From NCBI GenBank assembly GCA_020635535.1, contig JACJZP010000002.1:246632-310631 (forward strand): DNA of 64,000 bases, in the 5' to 3' direction. The notes under the pieces are model-generated. The model was given only the letters and a program-made list of their open reading frames with translations. It searched no databases and was not told the origin of the DNA. The position numbers and the translations under genes are program-made. Within the stretch, counting starts at the first letter, position 1. The number at the start of each line of letters is the position of its first letter. The stretch comes from Flavobacteriales bacterium. Lineage in GTDB: Bacteria; Bacteroidota; Bacteroidia; UBA10329. Positions 17,762-27,667 of this stretch are shown in pieces.

Positions 17762-18725
17762 AGCGACCAAACTTCCAGACACGCTGACAAGTTCAGATTT
17801 TGAGTTCCCAGGACAGACAAACGTCTACAAGGGAAAGGTTCGTGATGTTTATTCGATCGGGGAAGACCTGTTGGTGATGGTTGCCAGTGATCGCATCTCA
17901 GCTTTCGACCACATTCTTCCGAAGGGAATTCCTTTCAAAGGACAAGTTCTCACACAAATTGCTGCTAAGTTTCTGAAAGCTACAGAAGACATCGTTCCGA
18001 ATTGGCTGCTGAGCACCCCAGACCCGGTTGTTTCGGCTGGCTATCGTTGCGAACCATATAGAGTAGAAATGGTCATTCGCGGTTATTTGGCTGGACACGC
18101 TTGGCGCGAATACAAAGCTGGAAAACGCATGATATGCGGTGTTGCAATGCCTGAAGGGATGAAAGAGAACGACCGCTTTCCAGAACCGATCATTACACCA
18201 GCAACGAAAGCCGAAGAAGGCCACGATGAGGACATTTCCCGCGAGGATATTCTTACTCAAGGAATTGTTCCAGAAGTGGAATATGTTCAAATGGAAAAGT
18301 ACACACGAGGGCTTTTTCAACGAGGTTCTGAAATGGCTGAAAAACAAGGACTTATCCTTGTTGATACAAAGTATGAGTTCGGATTGAGAAATGGTAAGGT
18401 TTACTTGATGGATGAGATTCATACGCCAGATAGTAGCCGCTATTTCTATGCAGAAGGTTATGAAGAAAGACAGCAGAAAGGCGAACCTCAGAAACAACTT
18501 TCTAAGGAGTTTGTACGCGAGTGGTTAATGGAGAATGGTTTCCAAGGAAAAGACGGACAGCAAATGCCATTTATGCCTGATGAGTTCGTGCAAACGGTAT
18601 CATCACGTTACATCGAATTGTACGAGAAGATCATTGGGGAGAAGTTCCAACCGGTCATTTCTGATAATCTTACTGAACGTATCGATTCGAATGTGAGATC
18701 ATTCTTGAAGGACTTTCAAGGATGA
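17754..18725 (+). CDS. purC: Phosphoribosylaminoimidazole-succinocarboxamide synthase (SAICAR synthetase)
   Basis: 323 residues, the longer PurC form. Conserved pieces are YKGKVRDVYSIGEDLLVMVA (~25-44), SDRISAFD, GYLAGHAWREY, ITPATKAEEGHDEDIS and LVDTKYEFGLRNGKVYLMDE. It joins CAIR and aspartate using ATP in purine synthesis. It overlaps phoH at its start (8 bp) and the DciA-like gene at its end (4 bp), so the three are an operon. Confidence 0.95.
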   Translation: MSEATKLPDTLTSSDFEFPGQTNVYKGKVRDVYSIGEDLLVMVASDRISAFDHILPKGIPFKGQVLTQIAAKFLKATEDIVPNWLLSTPDPVVSAGYRCEPYRVEMVIRGYLAGHAWREYKAGKRMICGVAMPEGMKENDRFPEPIITPATKAEEGHDEDISREDILTQGIVPEVEYVQMEKYTRGLFQRGSEMAEKQGLILVDTKYEFGLRNGKVYLMDEIHTPDSSRYFYAEGYEERQQKGEPQKQLSKEFVREWLMENGFQGKDGQQMPFMPDEFVQTVSSRYIELYEKIIGEKFQPVISDNLTERIDSNVRSFLKDFQG

Positions 18726-19018
18726 GAAGACGTTCCACGAACGAACAACCTCTCAAAAAGGTCATTGACGAATGGCTGGCTGAGCATCCCATGGCCAACA
18801 AAGCCAAGGAAACTCGGGTAACGCATTTGTGGGGCGCTTTACTCGGGCCAGCAGTAAAGAACCGAACTAAAAGCATCTATTTCAGCAAGGGAAAATTGAC
18901 CGTGAAACTGGATAGTTCCGTGCTCAGAAACGAGTTGTCGTTTGCTAAAGAAAACATCGTTGAAAACATCAATAAGGAACTTGGCGAAGAAGTGGTCAAG
19001 GAGCTAATTTTGAAGTGA
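18722..19018 (+). CDS. DUF721/DciA-like protein
   Basis: 98 residues of the DUF721 type: a helical N-terminal half with LKKVIDEWLAEHP, VTHLWGALLGPAVKNRTKSI (the W..LVG.....T.. core), and a KLTVKLDSSVLRNELSFAKE strand-helix ending in INKELGEEVVKELIL. DciA proteins bind and help load the replicative helicase in bacteria lacking DnaC. The role is inferred from the family. It sits at the end of the phoH-purC operon and is followed after one base by a secreted repeat protein. Confidence 0.85.
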   Translation: MRRRSTNEQPLKKVIDEWLAEHPMANKAKETRVTHLWGALLGPAVKNRTKSIYFSKGKLTVKLDSSVLRNELSFAKENIVENINKELGEEVVKELILK

Positions 19019-19019
19019 C

Positions 19020-20330
19020 ATGAGATACATCTTAACCATACTATTGATTCTGCCCGTGCTTGCTTTTGCTCAGGAAGAAGATTACCGGGAGCTATGGCCG
19101 AACGGAAGCGTGAAGGAAGAAGGCAAGATGGTGGATAGCCTGAAGCAGGGAATCTGGAAGAGCTTTTACGATGACGGTAAACCGTTCTGCGAAGGCAAAT
19201 ACAAGGACGATAAACAAATCGGCCGATGGAAATGCTGGTACAGAGATGGTCAACTACTCAGCGACCGCCAGATGGAAACAGGAAAGAACATCAGCTATTT
19301 TCCTGATGGAAAGGTGGAGTTTGAAGGTCAATTGAAGAATGGTCTGAAGCAAGGAACATGGGAGTATTACTATAAGACCGGACAGAAAAAACGTGTGGTA
19401 AACTACACGGATGATAAGCAGGATGGGAAAGAGGAACAGTGGCATCTGAACGGTCAGTTGAGTATGACCGGGCAGTTCAAGGAAGGAAAGAAAAACGGCA
19501 AGTTCACATGGTATTATCAGAACGGGAATATTGAAATGACGGGTCCGTTTACTGATGATATGAGAGATGGTGAATGGAAGTTCTACTATGAGAATGGCAC
19601 CTTGGGCAGCGAAGGTCTTTTCAAAGGCGATAAGCTGGAAGGCGATTGGACATATTTCTACGAATTGGAAGGCACCAAATGGAAGGAGGGTAAGTTCACT
19701 GGAGGTTTGAAGTCAGGAAACTGGAATCGATTCTATGAAACAGGTGAACCATTCAGCAATGGCGCCTTTGCCAACGATAAGGAAACGGGTGTTTGGACAT
19801 CCTACTATAAGAATGGTCAGATAAAGGAAAAAGGTGAGTTCGTAGATGGGAACATGAACGGGCAGTGGCTGGGCTACTTTGAGGATGGCAAGCCCAAGTT
19901 TGATGTGCAGTACAAGAATGGTAAGCGAGACGGAAAGGCCTTGCTGTGGTATCCGAATGGAGAAAAGCAATACGACAAGGCATACAAGGATGGCTTGGAA
20001 GATGGTCACAGTATTGAATGGCACGAAACAGGCCAATTGCGTGCAGAAGGTGATTACAAGAAAGGTGAAAAGGATGGGCTTTGGAGGCTGTTCTATTCCA
20101 ATGGTGTGAAGTTCCAAGAACTAACATATGTGGATGGTAAGTTGGAAGGCCTTTCTCAAGCCTGGTATGAGCATGGTGCCAAGTGGTTCAATATCAGCTA
20201 CCAGCAAGGCCGATTGAATGGCACCAACACTTATTGGGATCCGGACGGCAACATTACTTACCGCGCCAAATATGCAAACGGTAAACTGGTTAAGGTAATG
20301 CAGAAAGCTGGAGAACTGGATAAGTTCTGA
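19020..20330 (+). CDS. Secreted MORN-2/YwqK-type repeat protein
   Basis: 436 residues: a signal peptide (1-17, cleavage after AFA) and then about 16 repeats of ~23 residues of the form G.W..YY.NG....G.Y.(D/N)G...G, for example QGTWEYYYKTGQ, GEWKFYYENGTLGSEG and GLWRLFYSNGVKFQE. These MORN-2 repeats (sometimes annotated as YwqK-family antitoxin) form an extended beta solenoid. Nothing here suggests a toxin-antitoxin pair: there is no small partner gene and the protein is exported. It begins one base after the DciA-like gene stop. Function unknown; a periplasmic or surface scaffold is plausible. Confidence 0.8.
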   Translation: MRYILTILLILPVLAFAQEEDYRELWPNGSVKEEGKMVDSLKQGIWKSFYDDGKPFCEGKYKDDKQIGRWKCWYRDGQLLSDRQMETGKNISYFPDGKVEFEGQLKNGLKQGTWEYYYKTGQKKRVVNYTDDKQDGKEEQWHLNGQLSMTGQFKEGKKNGKFTWYYQNGNIEMTGPFTDDMRDGEWKFYYENGTLGSEGLFKGDKLEGDWTYFYELEGTKWKEGKFTGGLKSGNWNRFYETGEPFSNGAFANDKETGVWTSYYKNGQIKEKGEFVDGNMNGQWLGYFEDGKPKFDVQYKNGKRDGKALLWYPNGEKQYDKAYKDGLEDGHSIEWHETGQLRAEGDYKKGEKDGLWRLFYSNGVKFQELTYVDGKLEGLSQAWYEHGAKWFNISYQQGRLNGTNTYWDPDGNITYRAKYANGKLVKVMQKAGELDKF

Positions 20331-20336
20331 ATTCTA

Positions 20337-23300
20337 TTATCGGTGTAAGGTCACTATGCCTTTGTACTTGTGGTCGTGGCCTTGCCAATCCAACAGATAG
20401 AAACGATAAACGTACGTTCCCTGCTGAACTTGCTTGTTTTTGAATGTGCCATCCCAATGGTAATCATCCTTGTTTGAGTAGAAGATCTCCTCGCCCCAAC
20501 GGTCGTATATCCACATCTCGTAGGAAACATATCCTTCGCCAAGCCCAAAGAATTCTTCATTGATATCGTCTCCGTCAGGTGTGAATGAGTTCGGGATGTA
20601 GAACGTGAATATCGGTTCCACTTTCACTTCATAGCCAACTGTGTCCAAACAACCGTATTGTGTTTCCACAATCAGTTGAATCGGGTAGATGCCTGTATCC
20701 TCATAGGTATGGATCGGATTCTGTAAATCGGAATAGTACCCATCGCCAAAACTCCAATCCCAAATGATCACGTTTTCAGAAGAAAGGTCGGTGAATTCAA
20801 ACTCAGGTTTGAGGATGTCTTTCACATCATCGTCAACAGAAAAAAGCGCATCAGGCTTCGGATAGACGGTGATGTAATTGGGTCGAAAGATCTCTGAAAC
20901 GCAGCCATTTCCTGATGTGACCGTGAGAGAAATATCAAATTGAGCCACACTCAAAGGATCAATTTCTGGATCATACAGGAAGTACGGATTTGGAGAACGG
21001 GCTATTGATGAATCTCCTGAGAGGTTCCATTCCCATCTTGTGAGAACATACGGATCTGGAATGCTGCTTTCATCAGAGAACTGAACACGCAGGGGCTGAC
21101 AGCCCTCGTAAGGCGATGACGAGAAATCAACGTTTGGAAGTGGATAGATCTCTACAACCTTGGTCACATCATCGGAACATCCATGGTTTGTTTCCACCGT
21201 GAGTTCAACGTTGTACAGGTCTGGTGTTGCGTAAATATGATATCCGTTCTGTGTGGTCAGAACACTGGAATCATCCAGATCCCAGTTCCAAGAAATGATC
21301 TCGTCATCTGTTACGGGAATAAGTGTTGATTCATCAATAAAAAAGATGGTGTCTTCCAAGCAGGTTGCCAATTCTGATGGAAAATCGGCTACGGGTTTTG
21401 GATACACCACTGCATTGCCATATGCAAACGTGCTTTTGCAGCCGGGTCCGTTGCTAATGAGCAGTTCTGCAGCGTACATTCCCGGATTGAAAAAGTCCAT
21501 TGAAGGGTTTTGCACCGAACTTGTCTGATTGTCACTGAACGTCCATTCCCAAGAAGTAATGTTGTATGCCCCGTTTGGGTCTGAAAGATCGGTGAACTGA
21601 ATTTCCAACGGCCAACAAACACTATCAAAAGTGAACTCGGCAATCGGAACCGGATATACCTCAATCTCATCTTCCAACGTGTCAGAGCATCCAAAACCAG
21701 AGCTCACTATTAACGAAACAGGATAAGTGTTATCTGCTGGATATGATTGATAAGGTGGATTCTGGTCGGTTGAAGTGATAGAATTGCCGAAATTCCAATT
21801 CCAAGAAGTGATGTTTCCCGAAGGAATGGTGGAGAGATCGGTGAACAGGACAGAATCGTCTTCGCAGATGTTGGAGAAATTGAAATCAGCAACAGGAAGG
21901 TCATATACATTGGCAATTACTTCAACCGTATCGTCACAGCCATGTTGCGTGGTTATGATAACTTCAATATTATAAGTTCCAGCATTTGAATACGTGTGCT
22001 GATTTGGAACCAAGTTGAGCACATTCCCGTCATCAAGATCGGCTACCGTATCTGTGATCATTCCAGGGGCAATGACCGAACTATTGTTCGTGAAAATGGT
22101 CGGTTCTCCCAAGCAAACATTTGTCACCGTTACATCTGCCACTGGATTTGGAAAGGCCACAACACTGAATGTTGTATCTGAAACACAACCTTGGTCGCTG
22201 GTTGCGGTGTAGTTTACACTGTAAGTATTTGGTAGTGCGTAAATGTGCAGTGGCGCAACTGTGGCATCAGAAGTGTTATCTCCGAAATCCCAATCATGTT
22301 GAACAATAGCTCCACTCGAAATGGTGGAATTGTTAACGAACTGAACATCATCCAGTGTGCATTCATCAGAACCCGCCACATCCAATTCCGGACTCGGATA
22401 GACATTGATGGTTGATGTTGCGGTGTCTTTACATCCATCTCCACTGGTTGTGATCAGTTCTACATCATAGGTGTTTTCCACCGAGTAGAAATTCGATGGG
22501 TTCTGTTGACCCGATGTTTGCGAATCACCGAAATCCCATTCGTACTGAGCAATGCTTCCTGGACTGTTAATGGAAGATTGATCGGTGAAAACGGTCGGGT
22601 CTCCTAAACATCCGGGGTCGAATGTGAAATCTGCCTCCGGCTTGGGATAAACTGTAATATCACTCTGGTAAGCTGCTACACAATTTATATCTGTGGTTAT
22701 GGTCAGTTCTACCGTATAGGTACCATCCTGTGCATAGTTATGTGTTGGGTTCTGTTGGGTGGAGGCTTGATTGTCGCCAAAATCCCATTGCCAATCTGTA
22801 ATGATCCCGCTGGCTACCGAAGATTGATCCGAAAAGACAACATCTTCAGGAAAACAAACATTCTGAGCCGTAAAGTCAGCCATTGGAAAATCTGGAGCAA
22901 CTACCTCAATTTCAATGGCTTCGCACTGGCTGCCAATGGTGTAGGTTGCGGTATACATTCCAACTCCTGCCATTCCAGCCGGAACATTGTAATCATCTGT
23001 TGTTTCACCTACCAACGCAATACCATCCTTATACCATTGCCAGGTTCCTCCAAATGTGTCGGCTTCCGCATCAAGCACAATATTGTTGTCGCAATACTGA
23101 CCGAGCTGCTGAACGCTCAGCACTTCGAACTCCTCGGTTGAAACCAATGTCAGATCATCGAGATAGTAATAGGTTCTGGCCCCGCCACTGCCGCATGCAC
23201 CACCAATAACTATGGCATTGATGTCTTGACTTGGAACAAACGAGACGGTTTCCTGTACCCACCCGGTACCACCTCCCATGACCTGAGAGCCAAGCGTTAC

Positions 23301-23897
23301 AAAACCTCCGATTCCCGTTGGGCAATCGTTGCTGTTGAATGGAAGATCGCCACAGTTCGGTGTTCCATAAAAGGTCAATTCAATAGGTGGGCTGTTGTTG
23401 GTGTGACCGAACCAGAATGTGAAATCGTATTGTTGTCCTGCTGTCATTGTTGCCGAGAGACAGGCTCCAACATACTCCTGCCATCCGCTCATGTTAATGA
23501 ACCCCACAAAGCCTGTTCCGTCAGGTGGCGGCAGGGGAGGTAGACCATCAAAACTGCTGCCAGCCTGACCACAGGTGTTCCAATAATCTGAAGTGGGGTT
23601 AGATGCCTGTATCCAAGTATCTGCGCAGTTCAGAGCAGAATAACCCGAAGGGCAGCAGCTTCTATCCTCAAATGAACTGTTCGGAATGAGTGATGAGAGA
23701 TTGGATGAACCTCCAAAACCTTCACAGATGCATTCATCATCGTTCAGGTCAATTAGACCATCACCATCATCATCAATGGCGTTATTGCATATTTCTTGAG
23801 CTGAACCTGAAAATGCCAGCAGGACGAACATAAAAGCAAGTATCGCTTTCAGGCCTGCCAGTGAAACTTGAGAAGATATGGGGTTGCTTCGTTTCAC
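20337..23897 (-). CDS. Giant PKD-repeat secreted protein with T9SS type B sorting domain (paralogue A)
   Basis: 1186 residues from a GTG start (no ATG before residue 23). Signal peptide ~1-33 (cleavage after GSA). Residues ~37-55 carry a calcium-type IDDDGDGLIDLNDDE motif, then a ~190-residue jelly-roll-like domain ending in YYYLDDLTLVS. About nine PKD domains follow, recognised by W.WDFGD or variants and a later Y.V.L......GC. The last ~90 residues are the gliding-motility-associated C-terminal domain (FYIPNSFTPDGDDINEEF, YDRWGEEIF, HWDGTF, GTYVYRF), the T9SS type B signal. It is likely a long adhesin-like filament exported to the surface. It follows its paralogue in tandem and shares the C-terminal domain closely. 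Confidence 0.9.
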   Translation of the reverse strand: MKRSNPISSQVSLAGLKAILAFMFVLLAFSGSAQEICNNAIDDDGDGLIDLNDDECICEGFGGSSNLSSLIPNSSFEDRSCCPSGYSALNCADTWIQASNPTSDYWNTCGQAGSSFDGLPPLPPPDGTGFVGFINMSGWQEYVGACLSATMTAGQQYDFTFWFGHTNNSPPIELTFYGTPNCGDLPFNSNDCPTGIGGFVTLGSQVMGGGTGWVQETVSFVPSQDINAIVIGGACGSGGARTYYYLDDLTLVSTEEFEVLSVQQLGQYCDNNIVLDAEADTFGGTWQWYKDGIALVGETTDDYNVPAGMAGVGMYTATYTIGSQCEAIEIEVVAPDFPMADFTAQNVCFPEDVVFSDQSSVASGIITDWQWDFGDNQASTQQNPTHNYAQDGTYTVELTITTDINCVAAYQSDITVYPKPEADFTFDPGCLGDPTVFTDQSSINSPGSIAQYEWDFGDSQTSGQQNPSNFYSVENTYDVELITTSGDGCKDTATSTINVYPSPELDVAGSDECTLDDVQFVNNSTISSGAIVQHDWDFGDNTSDATVAPLHIYALPNTYSVNYTATSDQGCVSDTTFSVVAFPNPVADVTVTNVCLGEPTIFTNNSSVIAPGMITDTVADLDDGNVLNLVPNQHTYSNAGTYNIEVIITTQHGCDDTVEVIANVYDLPVADFNFSNICEDDSVLFTDLSTIPSGNITSWNWNFGNSITSTDQNPPYQSYPADNTYPVSLIVSSGFGCSDTLEDEIEVYPVPIAEFTFDSVCWPLEIQFTDLSDPNGAYNITSWEWTFSDNQTSSVQNPSMDFFNPGMYAAELLISNGPGCKSTFAYGNAVVYPKPVADFPSELATCLEDTIFFIDESTLIPVTDDEIISWNWDLDDSSVLTTQNGYHIYATPDLYNVELTVETNHGCSDDVTKVVEIYPLPNVDFSSSPYEGCQPLRVQFSDESSIPDPYVLTRWEWNLSGDSSIARSPNPYFLYDPEIDPLSVAQFDISLTVTSGNGCVSEIFRPNYITVYPKPDALFSVDDDVKDILKPEFEFTDLSSENVIIWDWSFGDGYYSDLQNPIHTYEDTGIYPIQLIVETQYGCLDTVGYEVKVEPIFTFYIPNSFTPDGDDINEEFFGLGEGYVSYEMWIYDRWGEEIFYSNKDDYHWDGTFKNKQVQQGTYVYRFYLLDWQGHDHKYKGIVTLHR

Positions 23898-23906
23898 AAT
23901 CTGTAC

Positions 23907-23984
23907 GAACCGAATTTAGCTATTGGCAATTATTTCTACCATCCGATTCGATAAGTTGACGGTGAAACTATTGGAAAGTTGTCT
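23907..23984 (-). promoter_or_regulatory. Leader block of PKD paralogue A
   Basis: A 78-bp block whose counterpart before paralogue B (27668-27745) matches ungapped at about 58 of 78 positions by hand alignment. On the minus strand it contains a 22-codon frame ending NRMVEIIANS then TAA. TAAATTCG (one mismatch to the -7 consensus TAnnTTTG) overlaps that stop, about 13 nt before the GTG start. Confidence 0.6.
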
Positions 23985-24001
23985 GAATTGAGTTCAGTTT
24001 G

Positions 24002-27000
24002 CTACCGATGCAACGTTACGTGTCCATCATATTGATGGTCATTGGATTGCCAGTCAATTACATAGAAGCGATAGGCATAGGTTCCCATTTGAACCTGCTC
24101 ACCCTTGTAAGTTCCGTCCCAATGAAACTCTGGGTCGTTCGATTCGAAAATGAGCTCCCCCCAACGGTCAAAGATCTTCATGTTATATGTGGTGAATCCT
24201 TCGCCAGTACCGAAGAAATCGTCATTTACGTCATCCGCATTCGGGGTAAATGAATTCGGAATATAGAATGTGAAGATCGGTTCAACTTTCACTTGTACGC
24301 TTGCCGTATCAAGGCACCCGTATTGGGTTTCTACGATCAATCCAATGGGGTAATCTCCAACAGCATCATAATAATGAACAGGGTTGGGGTCAGAATCATA
24401 GCTGCCATCACCGAAGGTCCACCTCCAAAGGGTGACATTCTCAGTGGAAAGGTCGGTCAGTTCAAAACGAGGTTTGATTATGCTTTGAACCTCAGGTTCC
24501 ACACTGAAGTCAGCAATTGGTTTTGGGTAAACCGTGATATAATCAGTTTTTACTTCCTCGGAAACACAGCCATTAGTTGATGTCACAGTCAGCTGAATAT
24601 CGAATTGCGCAATATCCAATGGATCCAGTTCAGGGTTGTAAACAAGGTTGGGAGATGGAGCATTGGAAGTCAATGAGTCCGCTCCTAAATTCCAGCTCCA
24701 GCTTTGAAGTGCATAAGGGCTGGGAATGGTTGTTTGGTCGTAGAACTGAACTTGCAATGGTGCACAACCCTGTGGTGGATCGGCAATGAACATTACCTCA
24801 GGTAAAGGATAGATTTCCACCACATGCATCTGATCATCCATGCAGCCGTGGTTTGTCTCTACGGTCAGGTTCACATCATACAGGTTGTGGGAGGCATAAA
24901 CGTGGTACGGCTCAACTGCGTTGGATGAACTTCCATCATCAAAATTCCAAGTCCAATGAACGATTGTGTCATCTGTAATTGGTGTGATGGTTGAAAGGTC
25001 GGCAAAGAAGATGGTGTCTTCCAAACAGGTGGCAAGGGTGTCTGGGAATTGTGCTACAGGAAGCGGATGAACAACTGCATCGCCAGCAGCAAAATAACTT
25101 TTACAACCAGGGCCATTGGTGATCAACAACTCGGCAGAAAAAGTTCCCGGCATGAAGAAATCCATGCTCGGAGACTGTTGTGTGCTCGATTGTCCATCAC
25201 TGAAATCCCACTGCCAGTTAGATATGGTATAGCTTCCATTTGGGTCAGACAGGTCAGTAAACTGTATCTCGTTGGGAAAGCAAACACTATCAAAGCTGAA
25301 AGCGGCAATAGGAACGGGGTAGATCTCAATCTGTTGAATTAGTGTGTCCGAACATCCGTTTCCAGATGAAACAATGAGTTGGACGTCATAAATATCATCT
25401 GCTGGATATGTCTGATACGGAGCAACCTGATTGGTACTCGAATTCCCGTTGTCAAAATCCCATTGCCAACCAGTTATGGAACCTGACGGGATGGTGGATT
25501 GATCCGTATAGAGCACCGAATCATCTTCGCAGATGTTGGTAAATGAGAAATCCGCAACTGGAAGGTCGAACACTTCGGCAGTATGCTGAATGGTGTCTTT
25601 ACAACCATCTGCCGTGGTCGCGATCAACTCCACATCATAGGTTCCACTGGTAGAGTAGATGTAACTTGGATTCTGCTGCGTGGAAGTTCCCGAATTATCG
25701 CCAAAATCCCAGTCCCAACCAGTAAGTGTTGAACCAGAAATAGTGGTCTCATCCGTAAAAGTATTCGGGTCGTTCAAACAGGCATCAAGCCAAGAAAAAT
25801 CGACAACTGGCTTGGGCAGAACGGTTACATTCTGCGAAATTGAATCTTGACAACCTAATGCCGAAGTGACCACTAAAGAAGTTGTATACGTGCCACCTGC
25901 TGCAAAAACGTGCGTGGCATTCTGAATCTGAGATAGGTTGCCATCACCAAAATACCATTGCCAACCCGTAACGTTGCCCGATGTGATGGCAGACTGATCG
26001 GTAAAATCCATCGTAATAAGCCCACATACGGTTGTGTTTGTAAAAGCGGCCACAGGAAGTGGATAAACGGTAACGGTTTGCGTTTCAGTATCCTGGCAGT
26101 TGTGGTCTGTGGTTGCAATCAGGGTTACATCAAACGTACCGTCTGTAGCAAACTGATTTGTTGGATTTTGCAGTGCGGAAGTGTTGCTGTCTCCAAAATC
26201 CCAATCCCAAGCAATTACTGAACCGGTAAGCACAGTAGATTGGTCTGTAAACTGAAAATCCGTTTCCAAACAGGCATCTCCGAAGTTGAAATCAGCCTCT
26301 GGCAAAGGGTACATGCCAACTTGTTGTGTTACCGAGTTGGTACAACCATCATCCGTAGTAACTGTAAGATCCACATCATAAACACCCAGAGTTGTGTAAG
26401 AGTTGGTCGGGTTTTGAGCAGTGGATGTGTTGCCATCATCAAAATCCCAAGACCACTGCGAGATATTACCAATTCCAATTGTGGAAGCATCTGTGAATTC
26501 GGTCACATCTCCTTCACAGGCTTCATTGAATGTAAAATCCGCCACTGGGTTTTCATAGACATCAACATCCTGAGTGGAAACAACTGAACACCCATCAGAC
26601 GCTGTGATCTCCAATGTAACCGAATAGGTTCCAGAACTTCCGTACAGATGAGACGGATTCTGTTGTGTAGAAGTGTTGCCGTCTCCAAAGTCCCAGTTCC
26701 AAGCATCTACGGTACTGTTGCCAAATGGAATAGAAGCATCTACAAAAGGTATTGCAGTACCATCGCAGTAGTTGGTAAAGGTGAAATCGGAAACCGGGGA
26801 ATTGATAATGAGGTCAACATCGGTGTACACACAAGTTTCCTGAAGCTGTTGATCCAAGTAATAAGCCGTGGCCGTAATGGTCTGATTACCTGGGCCATTG
26901 AAGGTTATTGGTGCAGACCAGTCCAGTCCATTCATGGTTGCAGACAATGGCGAACCTTGGAAATTGCCCGTCAGGAGCACTGAGTCGATGATTGCATTGT

Positions 27001-27658
27001 TGACGTTTCCTTCCAATAGAAAACCGCATGATTCTGCATCACCATCTACATGTGAGGTAATGAAAACGTTGGGGTTGTTAGCTTGGAGCGGTGTAATGTT
27101 GTCAAGCAGAATGTAGCCAAGTGGGCCGCAATTACAGATAAAGTAGATGTGGGTCCAGTTTTGGGTCGGAGTGATACTCACTGTATAGGTCTGCCAACCG
27201 TAGTGTGTAATTACTGGGGAACTCCACATCAGTTGTTGTCGCTGACAGATGGCACTGGCCCCCCAAACCTCCATGGAACAGAATGAATTCGGATTAATAC
27301 CACCGCCAGAAGCAGGAGTTGCAGAAAGGTCTATTGTAAAGTCGTACTGAACACCTGCTTGCATGGCTCCACTTAATTGCTGCGAAGCACCTTCCTGCCA
27401 GCTTGCACTCCCGTAAACAAATCCAACATAACTGCTTCCTTCAGAAGGCGGAAGTGTTACTCCCCACGAACCAGGCTGTGTATCGGGCGTGATGCCGCAG
27501 GTGCTCCATGGTGCCGGTGTAACGTGTGGGGCGGTAGGCCCTTCAAACCCTGGATTGATCACTTCTAAAGGAACCAGCTGAGTGCATTGAGCAAACCCCG
27601 TCTTGGCTCCGAACAGAACGGACATTAATACAGCGGCTATGAGGTGTTTCAGCTTCAA
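24002..27658 (-). CDS. Giant PKD-repeat secreted protein with T9SS type B sorting domain (paralogue B)
   Basis: 1218 residues from a TTG start, in frame and at the same distance from its leader as in paralogue A. Signal peptide 1-23 (cleavage after GFA). A jelly-roll-like N-terminal domain (to ~190, ending YILLDNITPL) is followed by one Ig-like region and about ten PKD domains (for example WNWDFGDGNTSTQQNPSHLY). The T9SS type B tail has FYIPNSFTPNADDVNDDF, FDRWGEL and HWDGTYKGEQVQMGTYAYRF. Compared with paralogue A it has one more PKD domain and lacks the calcium motif. The pair probably arose by duplication of gene plus leader and later change in repeat number. Confidence 0.9.
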   Translation of the reverse strand: MKLKHLIAAVLMSVLFGAKTGFAQCTQLVPLEVINPGFEGPTAPHVTPAPWSTCGITPDTQPGSWGVTLPPSEGSSYVGFVYGSASWQEGASQQLSGAMQAGVQYDFTIDLSATPASGGGINPNSFCSMEVWGASAICQRQQLMWSSPVITHYGWQTYTVSITPTQNWTHIYFICNCGPLGYILLDNITPLQANNPNVFITSHVDGDAESCGFLLEGNVNNAIIDSVLLTGNFQGSPLSATMNGLDWSAPITFNGPGNQTITATAYYLDQQLQETCVYTDVDLIINSPVSDFTFTNYCDGTAIPFVDASIPFGNSTVDAWNWDFGDGNTSTQQNPSHLYGSSGTYSVTLEITASDGCSVVSTQDVDVYENPVADFTFNEACEGDVTEFTDASTIGIGNISQWSWDFDDGNTSTAQNPTNSYTTLGVYDVDLTVTTDDGCTNSVTQQVGMYPLPEADFNFGDACLETDFQFTDQSTVLTGSVIAWDWDFGDSNTSALQNPTNQFATDGTFDVTLIATTDHNCQDTETQTVTVYPLPVAAFTNTTVCGLITMDFTDQSAITSGNVTGWQWYFGDGNLSQIQNATHVFAAGGTYTTSLVVTSALGCQDSISQNVTVLPKPVVDFSWLDACLNDPNTFTDETTISGSTLTGWDWDFGDNSGTSTQQNPSYIYSTSGTYDVELIATTADGCKDTIQHTAEVFDLPVADFSFTNICEDDSVLYTDQSTIPSGSITGWQWDFDNGNSSTNQVAPYQTYPADDIYDVQLIVSSGNGCSDTLIQQIEIYPVPIAAFSFDSVCFPNEIQFTDLSDPNGSYTISNWQWDFSDGQSSTQQSPSMDFFMPGTFSAELLITNGPGCKSYFAAGDAVVHPLPVAQFPDTLATCLEDTIFFADLSTITPITDDTIVHWTWNFDDGSSSNAVEPYHVYASHNLYDVNLTVETNHGCMDDQMHVVEIYPLPEVMFIADPPQGCAPLQVQFYDQTTIPSPYALQSWSWNLGADSLTSNAPSPNLVYNPELDPLDIAQFDIQLTVTSTNGCVSEEVKTDYITVYPKPIADFSVEPEVQSIIKPRFELTDLSTENVTLWRWTFGDGSYDSDPNPVHYYDAVGDYPIGLIVETQYGCLDTASVQVKVEPIFTFYIPNSFTPNADDVNDDFFGTGEGFTTYNMKIFDRWGELIFESNDPEFHWDGTYKGEQVQMGTYAYRFYVIDWQSNDHQYDGHVTLHR

Positions 27659-27667
27659 AATACGATG

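Noticed and set aside
19020..20330. Toxin-antitoxin system suggested by the YwqK-type repeats
   Set aside because: The protein is exported and repetitive, and no small toxin-like gene is next to it.
20900..27400. Tandem repeats in the PKD genes as a possible CRISPR-like array
   Set aside because: Repeat units are ~250-270 bp, diverged and coding for PKD domains; there are no short identical repeats with spacers.
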